Source: Acidobacteriaceae bacterium
GTDB lineage: Bacteria > Acidobacteriota > Terriglobia > Terriglobales > Acidobacteriaceae
Direction of reading: 5' to 3'
Assembly: GCA_003151435.1 (NCBI GenBank)
Contig: PLXP01000098.1
Span: 63,853-103,368, forward strand
Length of the DNA: 39,516 nt
Shown: in pieces, positions 1 to 8,736 of the stretch
Layout: the number at the start of each line of letters is the position of its first letter
Numbering within the stretch: position 1 is the stretch's first letter
Made by a program: the position numbers and the translations under genes
The notes under the pieces: model-generated
What the model was told of the DNA's origin: nothing
The model's database searches: none
What the model saw: only the letters and a program-made list of their open reading frames with translations

Positions 1-134
1 GGCCACCCGCCCTTCGTTTGTTGAGCTTGCAGCTTTGTTTCTTCCCAGGACCGCGGTTCGGGCACGCATGAGACGCTGAAGGCCGTCGAGGTGCAGACTG
101 GTGTGTTGTTAACTCGTCTGTCCCAGACCAGGGC

Positions 135-1319
135 TCAATTCTGCGGTTCGCGAATCGGTACCTGCCGGTCGATATAAAACTGAACCTTCAAGGATGCGCG
201 AGCGGTGCCGAGGCAAACGAAGAGCTTCTTGCTTGGCCCGCTGAATCCGTATTGCACATGGGCTACGCCGTCCGGATCGATCCTGGTGACGACCGGTGGG
301 TTTGGATTCACGTCCCGGAGGTCCACGGCATTGATGAAGGAGGCAGCCGCCGTAATCACCTTCTCGTGCATTGAACTATAGAGGACGATCGGGACTGGCA
401 AATCGGGATTCGCGTTGCTCTTGTCGCAGCCGGCTTCAAGGCCCGCGATCACGTTGTCGCGGGTGACCACCTGTTCTTCCAGGATGGGGTTGTCGCGGTA
501 CACACGGTAGAAGAAATCATAGGCACTCGACTTCCGGTCCAGAGGCCGGATCATGTTCACGTGATCGGCATGGATCGCCTGTGGCGGTGTGGTCACATCG
601 CATCCATATGTTGCACTGAAGTAGCTGACCACGCGGGCATGAGCCCTGAGATAGCGGCCGACTCCGTTTTCCGGCTTCGTGTCTTCGGTTTCATAAGCGC
701 AGAACCGATGAATCCCGTTTACGGAATCGTGTCCTCGCCAGTTGCTTTCAAGCTGGGTCAGGAAAGCATTATCGCTTGCATCGTTCAGATCGCTGAGCAG
801 AGGGTCTCTGTCGTAAATGGAAGCGATCCGGGCAATCGTTGAGCCCTCGTGCGGGGTTCCATACGACACGATGAACTTGACTCTCACCGCCTCCGCGGGA
901 TGCTTCAACAGCATCTCCTCGACGAGGATGCCACCCAGGCTATGCGCGATGAAAACCACCTCGCGATGCTCCCAGACGTGGTCCTGCTTGAGGCGAGTCC
1001 AGAGGATTTCGGCCAACTGCACACTGGACATTTTGCCATTCGATGCAGGCGTGGGATACTCCGCAACTTCAACGTCGGAGTAAGCGAAGCGCGGGTCCGT
1101 CCGAATCAAATCCGGCCAATAGGCGCCGTTCGAAGCCCGCCAGGACTCGCGGCTACCGTGAAGGCCATGTACAAAAACAATGACTCTTGCGCGAGGGACC
1201 GACTGCGTATGGTCCTGTTGTGTAGCGACCTGGGGAAACGAAGCGGAAGCGTGGAATAGGAGGAAAAAGGCGACCAGAACAAGCCTGATCTTCACATCCG
1301 TCCAACGATCTCTACTCAT
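135..1319 (-). CDS. Secreted alpha/beta-hydrolase (lipase/esterase-like)
   Basis: Predicted serine hydrolase of the alpha/beta fold, probably exported and acting on an ester or lipid; the substrate is unknown. A hydrophobic stretch at residues 11-27 looks like a signal peptide or anchor. An oxyanion-hole strand reads VIVFVHGLHG (about 46-55) and the nucleophile elbow is AHSLGG with Ser127. HADHVNMIRP (about 250-259) supplies a likely catalytic His253. The layout resembles SERAC1/PGAP1-type hydrolases more than small esterases. The ATG at 1317-1319 lacks a clear ribosome binding site; a GTG at 1293-1295 preceded by GGACGG would give MKIRLVLVAFFLL, a cleaner signal peptide. It stands alone: downstream is the window edge and upstream is a gap with gene debris. 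Fold confidence is high, substrate none. Confidence 0.8.
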   Translation of the reverse strand: MSRDRWTDVKIRLVLVAFFLLFHASASFPQVATQQDHTQSVPRARVIVFVHGLHGSRESWRASNGAYWPDLIRTDPRFAYSDVEVAEYPTPASNGKMSSVQLAEILWTRLKQDHVWEHREVVFIAHSLGGILVEEMLLKHPAEAVRVKFIVSYGTPHEGSTIARIASIYDRDPLLSDLNDASDNAFLTQLESNWRGHDSVNGIHRFCAYETEDTKPENGVGRYLRAHARVVSYFSATYGCDVTTPPQAIHADHVNMIRPLDRKSSAYDFFYRVYRDNPILEEQVVTRDNVIAGLEAGCDKSNANPDLPVPIVLYSSMHEKVITAAASFINAVDLRDVNPNPPVVTRIDPDGVAHVQYGFSGPSKKLFVCLGTARASLKVQFYIDRQVPIREPQN

Positions 1320-1780
1320 CTTGAACCTGGAATAAGCATATAGGCAGCAGCCGTAGAATGGGTAGTCGAGGGTTATCGCGAAGGCGGAGAAACATGCATG
1401 GTAGGGCTCTCCGCCAGGTCAACGCCTTCACAGGCTCCGGCCACCGCGTAGATTGACGGCCGGAGGTTAGTCCAGTGCGGCGATAGTCCGCGAAGAGCTT
1501 ACGCGCTCGTGTCGTGCCTGCCGTTAAAGAGTTCGGGGAAGCCATCATCGGAGCCCCAAGCAACAGCAGCGAAGCTCTTGCCAATTCTCACAACAATTAC
1601 GAGTCCTTGTTCTGGAATGTCGACGGACTTGACCTGTACCACGGGGATGCGCGGCTACCCGCCAGCCAGCAACGTCAGGCTCGCGGTTAACAGACTGGAA
1701 CTCGGAAAAATAGCACTTCTCCGCAGGCAATGCTCGCTGAGTGCCTGGGTGAAGTTGCGCCCAGACACGAAGGATGCAGC
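1320..1780. other. Intergenic gap with gene debris
   Basis: About 460 bases between the hydrolase and the MaoC-Pta gene. The only recognisable content is the AlbA_2-like remnant at 1499-1654. The remaining open frames on both strands have unusual composition and I regard them as chance. An acetate kinase gene, a possible partner downstream of a phosphotransacetylase, is not present here. Confidence 0.5.
1499..1654 (-). pseudogene. Remnant of an AlbA_2 / ATP-binding-domain protein
   Basis: A 51-codon open stretch without a start codon, bounded upstream by an in-frame TAG (1655-1657) and ending in TAA (1499-1501). It translates as PRIPVVQVKSVDIPEQG, then LVIVVRIGKSFAA, then a less familiar tail ending FNGRHDTSA. 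The pattern 'R-I-P, V-x-I-P, G-x-V-I-V-x-R-I-x-K-S, A-A' matches my recollection of the middle of AlbA_2 DNA-binding domain proteins, where an H-M or P-H motif and an F-x-x-R-x-x-x-G-K stretch normally follow. Neither end of such a gene is present. Read as a decayed fragment. Assignment rests on pattern memory, so confidence is modest. Confidence 0.45.
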
Positions 1781-3175
1781 CTATACCAGGCCGGGCGCGG
1801 GCTTCGCGAGCAGAACACCGAGCGCGCAACTTGCCATTCGAGCCAATTCCCCATCGGCGCGACTGGTGAGAACGATTGGGACCTTGGCTCCAACCACGAC
1901 TCCGGCTGCCAGCGCCCCGGCCAGGTATTGAAGCTGCTTGAAGAGAATATTTCCGGCTTCAAGATTGGGGACCATCAGAAGATCCACGTCTCCCGCAACC
2001 GGCGATTTGATCTTCTTGATGCGTGCGGCATCGCTGGAGATGGCATTATCGAAGGCGAGCGGGCCATCCACAATGGCACCGGTAATCTGTCCGCGTTCGA
2101 CCATCTTGCAGAGGGCAGCGGCATCGAGCGTCGAGGGAATGGCGGCGTTGACCGACTCGACCGCCGACAGGATGGCCACCTTGGGGTTCACAACCTCGAG
2201 CTTGAGCATCATGTCGATGGCATTCTGCAGAATGTCGATTTTGGTTTCGAGGTCGGGCTGGATATTGATGGCCGCGTCAGAAACGAAGAGCGTCTTGTGA
2301 TAGGACGGCACATCCAAAGCGAAAACGTGACTGATGCGGCGCCCGGTGCGCATCCCTCCTTCGCGGGCCACGACAGCGCTCATGAGTTCGTCGGTGTGCA
2401 GGGAGCCTTTCATGAGCATCTGGACCTCGGTTTTACGCGCCATCTCCACGGCCTGCACAGCGGCGGTGCGGCTATCCACGGCATCGACAATCTGGATTGC
2501 GCTCAAGTCAAGCTGCATGGTTGCCGCGAGGCTGCGGATGGTAGCCTCAGAGCCCACAAGAACTGGAACGATCAATTTATCTTTGAATGCCTGAACGGCT
2601 CCTCCCAGAGACACTTCGTCGCAAGGCCAGATAATCGCGGTCTTGACGGCCGGCTTGGAGGTGGCACGCGCGATCAAGCCGAGGTAGTGACGATAGGGAT
2701 TGTTGACAATAAGCCGGGGCACGGGGAGGGTGGACCAGCGGAGCTTGGTGGGAGGAGCTAACAGCCGGGCAGTACCCGTGAAGATGGACGTTCCGGCGGC
2801 GTTGTTGGCCTCGCAATCAAACAAAATCTCTTTCGTGGAGTCGTCCTTGGCCGTCACCTGCACCTTGACGAGAATGCGATCTCCAACACGGATGCGATCG
2901 TGGAACGAGAGCGATACGTTCGTCAACGTGCACCCCGGCCCCGGTATATTCATGCTGAAAAGCCCGGAGATGAGCGAAGCGCACCACATGTTCGGCCCTG
3001 TGGGAGGAATGCCCCCGGCGCGATCGATGAGTTCATCGGAGTTCAGAACGGAGTGAAATCCGGAAATTGAGGCGAAAGCCATCGCGTCATCCGCGGTCAG
3101 CACGTGCTCTGTCCTGGCTGTGTCGCCAATTGCAATTTCGTCGTACGTCTTGCTCTCAATAAACCCCAGATTCAT
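1781..3175 (-). CDS. Bifunctional MaoC-like hydratase / phosphate acyltransferase
   Basis: Fusion of an N-terminal MaoC-type hot-dog domain (about residues 5-150, with LTADDAMAFASISG resembling the R-specific hydratase strand) and a C-terminal phosphate acetyl/butyryltransferase domain (about 155-464, including LMKGSLHTDELMSAV, FVSDAAINIQPDLETK and VAGDVDLLMVPNLEAGN). The second domain moves an acyl group between CoA and phosphate; the first hydrates enoyl-CoA or may only bind an acyl-CoA. At 464 aa it matches the known fused family. The ATG is preceded by AAGGAA at good spacing. No acetate or butyrate kinase lies next to it; downstream there is only a decayed gene. Whether it serves acetate overflow or butyrate/PHA-type chemistry cannot be decided here. 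Confidence 0.88.
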   Translation of the reverse strand: MNLGFIESKTYDEIAIGDTARTEHVLTADDAMAFASISGFHSVLNSDELIDRAGGIPPTGPNMWCASLISGLFSMNIPGPGCTLTNVSLSFHDRIRVGDRILVKVQVTAKDDSTKEILFDCEANNAAGTSIFTGTARLLAPPTKLRWSTLPVPRLIVNNPYRHYLGLIARATSKPAVKTAIIWPCDEVSLGGAVQAFKDKLIVPVLVGSEATIRSLAATMQLDLSAIQIVDAVDSRTAAVQAVEMARKTEVQMLMKGSLHTDELMSAVVAREGGMRTGRRISHVFALDVPSYHKTLFVSDAAINIQPDLETKIDILQNAIDMMLKLEVVNPKVAILSAVESVNAAIPSTLDAAALCKMVERGQITGAIVDGPLAFDNAISSDAARIKKIKSPVAGDVDLLMVPNLEAGNILFKQLQYLAGALAAGVVVGAKVPIVLTSRADGELARMASCALGVLLAKPAPGLV

Positions 3176-3500
3176 CGGAGTTCCTTCCCTGGGCTGATCG
3201 CCCGCTAACCCGCAGCTTGGTTGTCATCGTATGATTTGCCAGCACAGTGCGAAGTGACTGCAGTCACTCAGGCCGGTGAACTCCCCGGGAGCGCGACTTG
3301 TGCCTGGTGGCGAGAGATTGATCGGCGCACCGGTTCCGGCCGGATTGTGGGCTATCGGAAAGCAGAGAACAGGTAATGGGGAACAGAAGGCCGGCTTGCC
3401 CTATAGCGGGCAAGCCGGCCTTCTGTTCGCTGGCGTTGTTGCTTTTCCAGGTCTCAGAATCGGGAACTGGATCGTCTGGGCTGTTGAATGAATCGATGCT
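3176..3500. other. Intergenic gap with inverted repeat and degenerate palindrome
   Basis: Between the MaoC-Pta start and the dps stop. It contains the perfect 21-bp inverted repeat at 3381-3428 and, at about 3447-3470, a degenerate copy of the CCAGGTCTC-loop-GAGACCTGG palindrome found intact at 27362 and 37722. No gene seen. Confidence 0.6.
3381..3428. repeat. Perfect 21-bp inverted repeat, possible terminator
   Basis: Arms 3381-3401 and 3408-3428 are exact reverse complements (beginning GAACAGAAGGCCGGCTTGCC) with a six-base loop TATAGC. It lies downstream of dps and upstream of the MaoC-Pta gene, both read on the minus strand. There is no clean T-run on either side, so it may be a strong hairpin that blocks readthrough, or a member of an extragenic palindrome family, rather than a classical intrinsic terminator. 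Confidence 0.75.
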
Positions 3501-4013
3501 TTACCGCGTGGCTTCGAACAGGAACCAGGCGCGCCGCTCGGCCTCGTCGATCCAGATTTCGATCAGGCTGGTGGTGGCGTAGTCGTTGGCTTTGCCGGCT
3601 ACTACATGCGCCGCGCGCAGGCTCTCCACAAAGGTCTTGTTGTCGGCGTGGAGTTCCCTCAGCATCTCGGTGGGGCCCACAAACTCCTCGTCGTTGTCGT
3701 GAAGCCGCTGTAGCCGGGCAATGTGTCCGATGGAGCGGATGGTGGTGCCGCCCACCTTGCGCACCCGTTCGGCGATGGCGTCGGTGATGCCGAAAATCTG
3801 GGTGGCATGTTCGTCCAGCAGCAGGTGATAGTCGCGGAAATGCTGCCCACTCATGTGCCAGTGGAAGTTCTTGGTCTTGAGGTAAAGGGCAAAGGCATCG
3901 GCCACGAGCGCGTTCAGTACGCTGGAAAGGTTCTTCACATCTTCAGGGGAGAAACCGTCTGGAACCAGTAGCCTGGCGGCTTGCGATTCCTTTTCATGGG
4001 TGTGTGTGGGCAT
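3501..4013 (-). CDS. dps: Dps-like DNA-binding ferritin
   Basis: Dps-family mini-ferritin: a 12-subunit cage that oxidises and stores iron with peroxide and can coat DNA. The ferroxidase signature is clear: KTKNFHWHMSG (His at about 51-53) followed by DYHLLLDEHATQIF with the acidic residues of the inter-subunit iron site. The length of 170 aa is normal. The N-terminal 20 residues (THTHEKESQAARLL) are polar with few lysines, so DNA binding through the tail is not obvious. The ATG is preceded by GGAG at eight bases. It appears monocistronic, with PhoU upstream on the same strand at about 180 bp. Confidence 0.93.
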   Translation of the reverse strand: MPTHTHEKESQAARLLVPDGFSPEDVKNLSSVLNALVADAFALYLKTKNFHWHMSGQHFRDYHLLLDEHATQIFGITDAIAERVRKVGGTTIRSIGHIARLQRLHDNDEEFVGPTEMLRELHADNKTFVESLRAAHVVAGKANDYATTSLIEIWIDEAERRAWFLFEATR

Positions 4014-4191
4014 AGTCGGACTCCGTTGCCGGGGACGGCATCGGAACGTACCGGAATGGAGCGTCTGTGCCTGATCCCCATGCCTTTGGTTGGATGCCGG
4101 CGCGGATACAAGGTTTCTCAGGATTCTGGCGGGTCGACCGGCTGAATATCACCCCACGCCTTTTCGATGTTGCGGGGACTCAGATCCCGCG

Positions 4192-4863
4192 TCAGTCCAT
4201 CGCCATGCTGAGCTGGTGGCGCACATCGGCGCCGCGCACCCAGAAGATGACGTCGGTGGCGATGTTGGAGGCGTGGTCGGCAATGCGTTCGAGGGACCGC
4301 GAGACAAACAGGCCGTTCATCGCCTGCTGGGTACAGTGCGGCTTCTCCTGGATGAGCTTGAGGAGGTCAGCGTGGGCACGGCGGTTCATGCGGTCGATTT
4401 CATCGTCCATCTCACGCACCGAATCGGCGAGGCGGGCATCGCCCTCAAGCAGCGCCTGGATGGCGGACCGGATCATGCGGCTGGCGAACTCGCCCATGGC
4501 GGCAAGGTCCACGGGCAATTCGATGTTTTCCAGCGCTAGCGCGTCGCGCGTGCGCCGGGCCAGAGAGACCGACTGATCGCCAATGCGCTCGAGATCGCCG
4601 TTGATCTTGATCACGGCCAGGATGAAGCGCAGGTCGATGGCCATGGGCTGTTCCTTGGCCAGGAGCTCGTAGGCCATCTCGTCCAGTTCGCGCTGCGCCG
4701 TGTTGATGGCGGTTTCATTCTGGCGCACGTACTGGCACAACCCTGCGTCGCGCTGCAGATAAGCGTCCACCGCCGACTCGACGGCCTGCTGCGAAAGTGC
4801 AGCCATGGCGAGGAGTTTGTCCTTCAGTTCGGCGAGTTGCATTTGAAAGTGGATGCGCGGCAC
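4192..4863 (-). CDS. phoU: Phosphate-specific transport accessory protein PhoU
   Basis: PhoU dampens the Pst transporter and the PhoR sensor when phosphate is plentiful. The protein has the two-fold repeated three-helix architecture expected at 223 aa, with family signatures such as DLRFILAVIKINGDLERIGD (about 98-117) and, in the second repeat, SRSLERIADHASNIATDV; the E/D-x-x-x-D positions form the metal clusters. The start is GTG at 4861-4863, supported by AAGGAG eight bases upstream and by the typical N-terminus (RIHFQMQLAELKDKLLAM). No pst or phoBR genes lie in the window, so it is separated from the usual pst operon. Confidence 0.93.
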   Translation of the reverse strand: MPRIHFQMQLAELKDKLLAMAALSQQAVESAVDAYLQRDAGLCQYVRQNETAINTAQRELDEMAYELLAKEQPMAIDLRFILAVIKINGDLERIGDQSVSLARRTRDALALENIELPVDLAAMGEFASRMIRSAIQALLEGDARLADSVREMDDEIDRMNRRAHADLLKLIQEKPHCTQQAMNGLFVSRSLERIADHASNIATDVIFWVRGADVRHQLSMAMD

Positions 4864-5029
4864 GACGAAAGCTCCTTCTAGCGATTGTGCATCATGCTAT
4901 GTTACACGGTGACGAATATCCTCGCCCCGCACCATAACGGTCAATTCCTGGGACGTGATGCGGGCCGGTGCAACTTCTATCATGCGTTAGACGTGCGGTG
5001 TTGCCGATCGGTGCTTTAGGCTTAAGGAT

Positions 5030-5683
5030 ATGAACGCACGGGTTTCTTCCCATCCCGCCATGGTCACGATCGACCCCGCCGAACACGAGCCGCACCAGGT
5101 GTACAAGGTGATGTCGGGCATCATTGTGCCGCGGCCCATCGCGCTGGTTTCGACGGTGAACGCCAACGGGGTGCCCAATGTGGCTCCTTTCAGCTTTTTC
5201 TGCGGAGTGGGCGCGGTGCCGCCGACGTTGCTGTTCTGTCCGGCGTTGAGGGCGAGCGACGGATCCGATGGGACTCCGCGCAAAGACACGCTGCGCAACG
5301 TGGAAGAGACGGGCGAGTTTGTGGTGAACGTGGTGAGCGAGGCCATTGCCGAGGCCGCCAACGCCGCGGCAGCCGAGGTGGGGCCGGACGTGGATGAGTT
5401 CCAACTGGCTGGGCTTACGCCGGTGGCCAGCGCCGTGATCCGCCCTCCAAGGGTGGCCGAGTCGCCCGCGCAGATGGAGTGCAAACTGCTCCAGGTGATC
5501 TACACCAGCCATAAGCCAGGCGGCGGCGTGATCGTGCTGGGCGAAGTCGTGCGGTTCCATGTGCGCGAGGACCTTTTCGACAATTTCCGCATCGATCCGG
5601 CGGGACTGGACGCGATAGGCCGCATGGCCGGAAATACCTGGGTACGCACCCGCGATCGCGTGGAACTGATCCGGCCGAAGTAG
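5030..5683 (+). CDS. Flavin reductase-like domain protein
   Basis: Member of the flavin reductase/DIM6-NTAB split-barrel family that binds FMN; many members reduce free flavin with NAD(P)H, others are uncharacterised. Signatures are YKVMSGIIVPRPIALVSTVN (about 26-45), VPNVAPFSFFCGVGAVPPTL and a late GEVVRFHV. The length of 217 aa is typical. The ATG at 5030 has AAGGA only two bases upstream; an in-frame ATG at 5060 (MVTIDPAEHE) is an alternative. It is transcribed away from phoU across about 166 bp and converges on the Wzz-like gene. No partner monooxygenase is nearby, so the physiological role is open. Confidence 0.85.
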   Translation: MNARVSSHPAMVTIDPAEHEPHQVYKVMSGIIVPRPIALVSTVNANGVPNVAPFSFFCGVGAVPPTLLFCPALRASDGSDGTPRKDTLRNVEETGEFVVNVVSEAIAEAANAAAAEVGPDVDEFQLAGLTPVASAVIRPPRVAESPAQMECKLLQVIYTSHKPGGGVIVLGEVVRFHVREDLFDNFRIDPAGLDAIGRMAGNTWVRTRDRVELIRPK

Positions 5684-5688
5684 GGGAG

Positions 5689-5708
5689 AGCGCTTTGGGG
5701 GCGCTTTT
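5689..5708 (+). terminator. Weak terminator hairpin after the flavin reductase gene
   Basis: AGCGC (5689-5693) pairs with GCGCT (5701-5705), followed by TTTT. It is short, and overlaps the stop codon of the convergent Wzz-like gene. Confidence 0.35.
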
Positions 5709-8700
5709 ACGACCGTTTCTTGCGGTACTGGCCGCGCCAGGAGGGCAGCGTCTGCACATCCTCCATCGACTCCCAGCGCTCATGGCGAGCAGGAGGACTG
5801 ACCGGCCGCGCAGGCTCCTTTTCCCGCTCCGCAACCTCGACCACGGGCCTGGGAGGAAGAAACTCAGGCTGCGCAATCACCGCGGCTGTCGAGGGACTGG
5901 CTGCGTCGGCATTGACTGGCGAAACAGACGCGAACGGCTGAGCGTAGACGGTACGTTCCGGTTCCCGCTCATAGCGCACTTCGGCTTCGGGCTCACGGTC
6001 TCTGAAGTCCGATTCCTTGTCCAGGCTCTTGAGGCCGAGCGAAACCAGCAGAGTTCTGAGGCCCCCGAGCCGCGATGCAGCACTGTAGGGCCCTTCGCCC
6101 ATCTCGTCCGCCGGCTCGGCAGCAACCGGCTTGAGGTCAAATCTGGGCGCCGGTTCAGGGACGGGAGCCGACGCGGGAGTCCGCCTTTGTTCAGGAGCGC
6201 GATAAGCGGGAGCGGCCGGGGGCGGTGGGGTCTTTGGCACCTGATACGCGGCGGCAGCAGGAGTTGGCACAGCGGCCGGTGCGGGCGGAGAGGGTGGCAC
6301 TGCCCACTCAACTGGCGGTGGCGGGCTGTACCGCGTCTGAGGCATCGGCTGCGGCGTCTGCGGCGGTGGAGGCGGCGCGGGGTCGAAAACGGCCGTAGCC
6401 GTCTCTGGGGGAGCTGATTCCCTGCGGAGCGGACGGGGAGTGAGCCGAGACGCGCCCATGAAGCTTGTGACATCAGGGGCCGCCCACGGCTCAGGCGCAG
6501 GCGCGGCAGAGGGCGCATTGGCCACAGGCGCTGCGGCCTCGAACGGAGAAGGCGAAGCAGCTGCGGCGTGCGCGTGGGTTTCAGGCGTCGCCGGCTGGCG
6601 CTGAGCGGCAGAGGCAGGCTCCGGGGGAGCTTCGCGCTCAGGCTGCGCGGACGGCTGGCTCCTCACCGTGCCGCGCGCATTCGACCGGGTCTGGGTATGG
6701 AGATGCTGTTCAACGGCCCGGACAGAATTTCGAAAGCTGGAATTAGCATTGGCCAGTGCGATGCGGTTCAGGACGAATCCCACAGCCGCCACCTCAAGCC
6801 GTTGCAGAGTCCGTGCCACTTCGTGAAGTTGTGCGCGGGTCGTCACGCCGGATTCGATGACGACAATCGCGGAGTCAACGAAGCGAGCCAGGTATTCTGT
6901 CTCACCCGATACCAGCAGCGGAGCCGTATCAGTGAGCACAATTGTCTCTTTGCCGTTCTCTTCGGCCATCTGCTGCAGCAGGACCGTGGGCCTGCTGCCG
7001 AATTGCGTAGTCACCAGTCCGGTGGATCCATCGGCGGCAGTCACGGGCGGCGGAGTTCCAGAGGCGTCCACGAGCACGGTTGCGCGGCCCATGGCTTCCA
7101 GCATCGTTCGAACACGCGTTGCCACCGTGGTAACGCCGGATCCAGGAGCAATGCCGGTGAAGATGCAACTCTGCATGCCGCCCTGCTGGTAGGCGTGCTC
7201 CACGGCCGCGGCCAGGCGCAACATATACTCCTCGGCCACCCCGTCTGACACCTGCTGGAAGTCCGGCAACTGCGCCATGGGCGCGAATCCCAGCACGCGC
7301 TCCACATCCGCTGCGATGTAGATATGCGGATCGAGGTTTTGAGCTGTCAGCGCGGCGGCGATGCCTAGAAGCAGACCCGCAAGCACGAGCACCATCGCGT
7401 TGCGCAACACGCGCATGTCCGAGGCATGGAGCGGCGGCACCGCGGCGGAGGAGAGGTACACAGCGCCGGGCGCGTTGTTTTCCATGGTCAGATTGCGGAA
7501 CTGCTCGTCCACCGCACCATAGCGGTTTTGCAGGCGCTGAATGTCCATGACCAGTTCATTGGAGCGCTGCAGCCGCGGCGTCGCGCCACCCGCGGCGGCG
7601 GTAAGTTGAGCCAGTTGCGCATTCAGCTTGGCTTCAACGCCCGATGTCCGCTCCAGATCGCTCTTGAGCCGCTGCTGGATGTGGCTTGCGGCCTTGGAGC
7701 GCAGGTCCTTGGTCATGGAGTCGAGCGAGGCATTGATCTGCGCCAGCTCTTCCGCATCCTGCTTGTACTGAGGGTGGTTTGGCGTCAAATTGGCCATCTG
7801 CGTGATGAGCACGGACCGCCGCTGGTTAAGCGAGGTCTTCATGCTGACCATGCCCGCGTCGACAGCCACAATTTCGTCGGCCGCAGCGTCGAGGCCGGCG
7901 GACGACGCGGAATTGCCGCTCGCCATGGATGTCAGCCGGGCAGCGGCCTCGTCGTTCGCGGTGCGGGCCTTCACCAGTTCCAGGCGAATCTGGCTGATCT
8001 GCTCGTCGAAGGGATCGGGAGTCGTGGTGCCGATTGCCGCCACTCCCAGTTTCTTGTTCAGATCTTCTTGTTCCGCGCGGTCGGCAGCCAGTTCCTTCGA
8101 AACGCGATCCCGCTCTTCGCGCAACAATTCAATGCGCTGTGTATCGCCTGATCTGAGCTCGCGGGTAGCGCTCTCAATAAAGCTGGAGGACACCGCATTG
8201 GACATTTCAGCCGCGAGCGCGGCATTGGAGGCACGAGCCGCGATGGAAACCTGGTAGCCGGTGCCAACGCGAGTTACGGTAATGGCGCGGCCAAGCCGGT
8301 CCGCGGCGGCCTGCTCCGTCTCCGCAGCTCGCCGCCAGCTTCCTGCCGGCAACTTGTGGAGCGCACCCACCAGCACGTCGGGGCGCGTAATGTTGTGGAT
8401 CTGCTGCTGGATATAGGTCTCGTAGGTATTGGCGTCAAAGGGCCAGCGATTGACGAGGCCGGAGTCCATAAGACGAGGAGGCGCGGGCTGGATGTAAACG
8501 AGACTCTGGGCATTGTAGATGGGCCACGTCATCAGAACGTAGCCGGCAGCAAGCGCCAGCGCGGATACGAAAATCCCGATGGCGAGGCGGCGATGGAGCT
8601 GCAAGCTGCGCAGGAAATCGAAATGAAAAAGCGCCTGTTCGGGATTGCTTGCCGGCATGGCGTGAACCATCACCGGGGGCGCCAACGATGGCTGCTTCTG

Positions 8701-8736
8701 CTCAGAGATTGCTGAAGTCTGGCGCAGATTGGTCAT
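5707..8736 (-). CDS. Wzz/BY-kinase-like polysaccharide co-polymerase with degenerate P-loop and Pro-rich tail
   Basis: Inner-membrane polysaccharide co-polymerase expected to set chain length and work with the Wza-like exporter. Order: cytoplasmic N-terminus, TM1 about 51-71, long periplasmic Wzz/GNVR region 72-443 with coiled-coil-rich stretches (about 195-260 and 300-375), TM2 about 444-466, a tyrosine-kinase-like ATPase domain about 475-690, then about 320 residues rich in Pro and Ala. The P-loop position reads GIAPGSGVTT (about 528-537), where BY-kinases have G-x-G-K-S/T: the lysine is Val. Walker A' (VLVDASG) and Walker B (IVLTDTAPLL) remain recognisable. The C-terminus lacks the usual Tyr cluster and ends in a basic RGQYRKKRS. 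At 1009 aa it is far longer than ordinary co-polymerases. It overlaps the exporter gene by ATGA, so the two are probably translationally coupled. Kinase activity is doubtful. Confidence 0.88.
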   Translation of the reverse strand: MTNLRQTSAISEQKQPSLAPPVMVHAMPASNPEQALFHFDFLRSLQLHRRLAIGIFVSALALAAGYVLMTWPIYNAQSLVYIQPAPPRLMDSGLVNRWPFDANTYETYIQQQIHNITRPDVLVGALHKLPAGSWRRAAETEQAAADRLGRAITVTRVGTGYQVSIAARASNAALAAEMSNAVSSSFIESATRELRSGDTQRIELLREERDRVSKELAADRAEQEDLNKKLGVAAIGTTTPDPFDEQISQIRLELVKARTANDEAAARLTSMASGNSASSAGLDAAADEIVAVDAGMVSMKTSLNQRRSVLITQMANLTPNHPQYKQDAEELAQINASLDSMTKDLRSKAASHIQQRLKSDLERTSGVEAKLNAQLAQLTAAAGGATPRLQRSNELVMDIQRLQNRYGAVDEQFRNLTMENNAPGAVYLSSAAVPPLHASDMRVLRNAMVLVLAGLLLGIAAALTAQNLDPHIYIAADVERVLGFAPMAQLPDFQQVSDGVAEEYMLRLAAAVEHAYQQGGMQSCIFTGIAPGSGVTTVATRVRTMLEAMGRATVLVDASGTPPPVTAADGSTGLVTTQFGSRPTVLLQQMAEENGKETIVLTDTAPLLVSGETEYLARFVDSAIVVIESGVTTRAQLHEVARTLQRLEVAAVGFVLNRIALANANSSFRNSVRAVEQHLHTQTRSNARGTVRSQPSAQPEREAPPEPASAAQRQPATPETHAHAAAASPSPFEAAAPVANAPSAAPAPEPWAAPDVTSFMGASRLTPRPLRRESAPPETATAVFDPAPPPPPQTPQPMPQTRYSPPPPVEWAVPPSPPAPAAVPTPAAAAYQVPKTPPPPAAPAYRAPEQRRTPASAPVPEPAPRFDLKPVAAEPADEMGEGPYSAASRLGGLRTLLVSLGLKSLDKESDFRDREPEAEVRYEREPERTVYAQPFASVSPVNADAASPSTAAVIAQPEFLPPRPVVEVAEREKEPARPVSPPARHERWESMEDVQTLPSWRGQYRKKRS

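Noticed and set aside
1487..1689. Plus-strand frame ending NVDGLDLYHGDARLPASQQ that looks protein-like
   Set aside because: It is the complement of the AlbA_2-like remnant, which has the recognisable pattern; no start codon fits.
1730..2761. Long plus-strand open frame opposite the MaoC-Pta gene
   Set aside because: Antisense shadow; the minus-strand frame has clear domains and a ribosome site.
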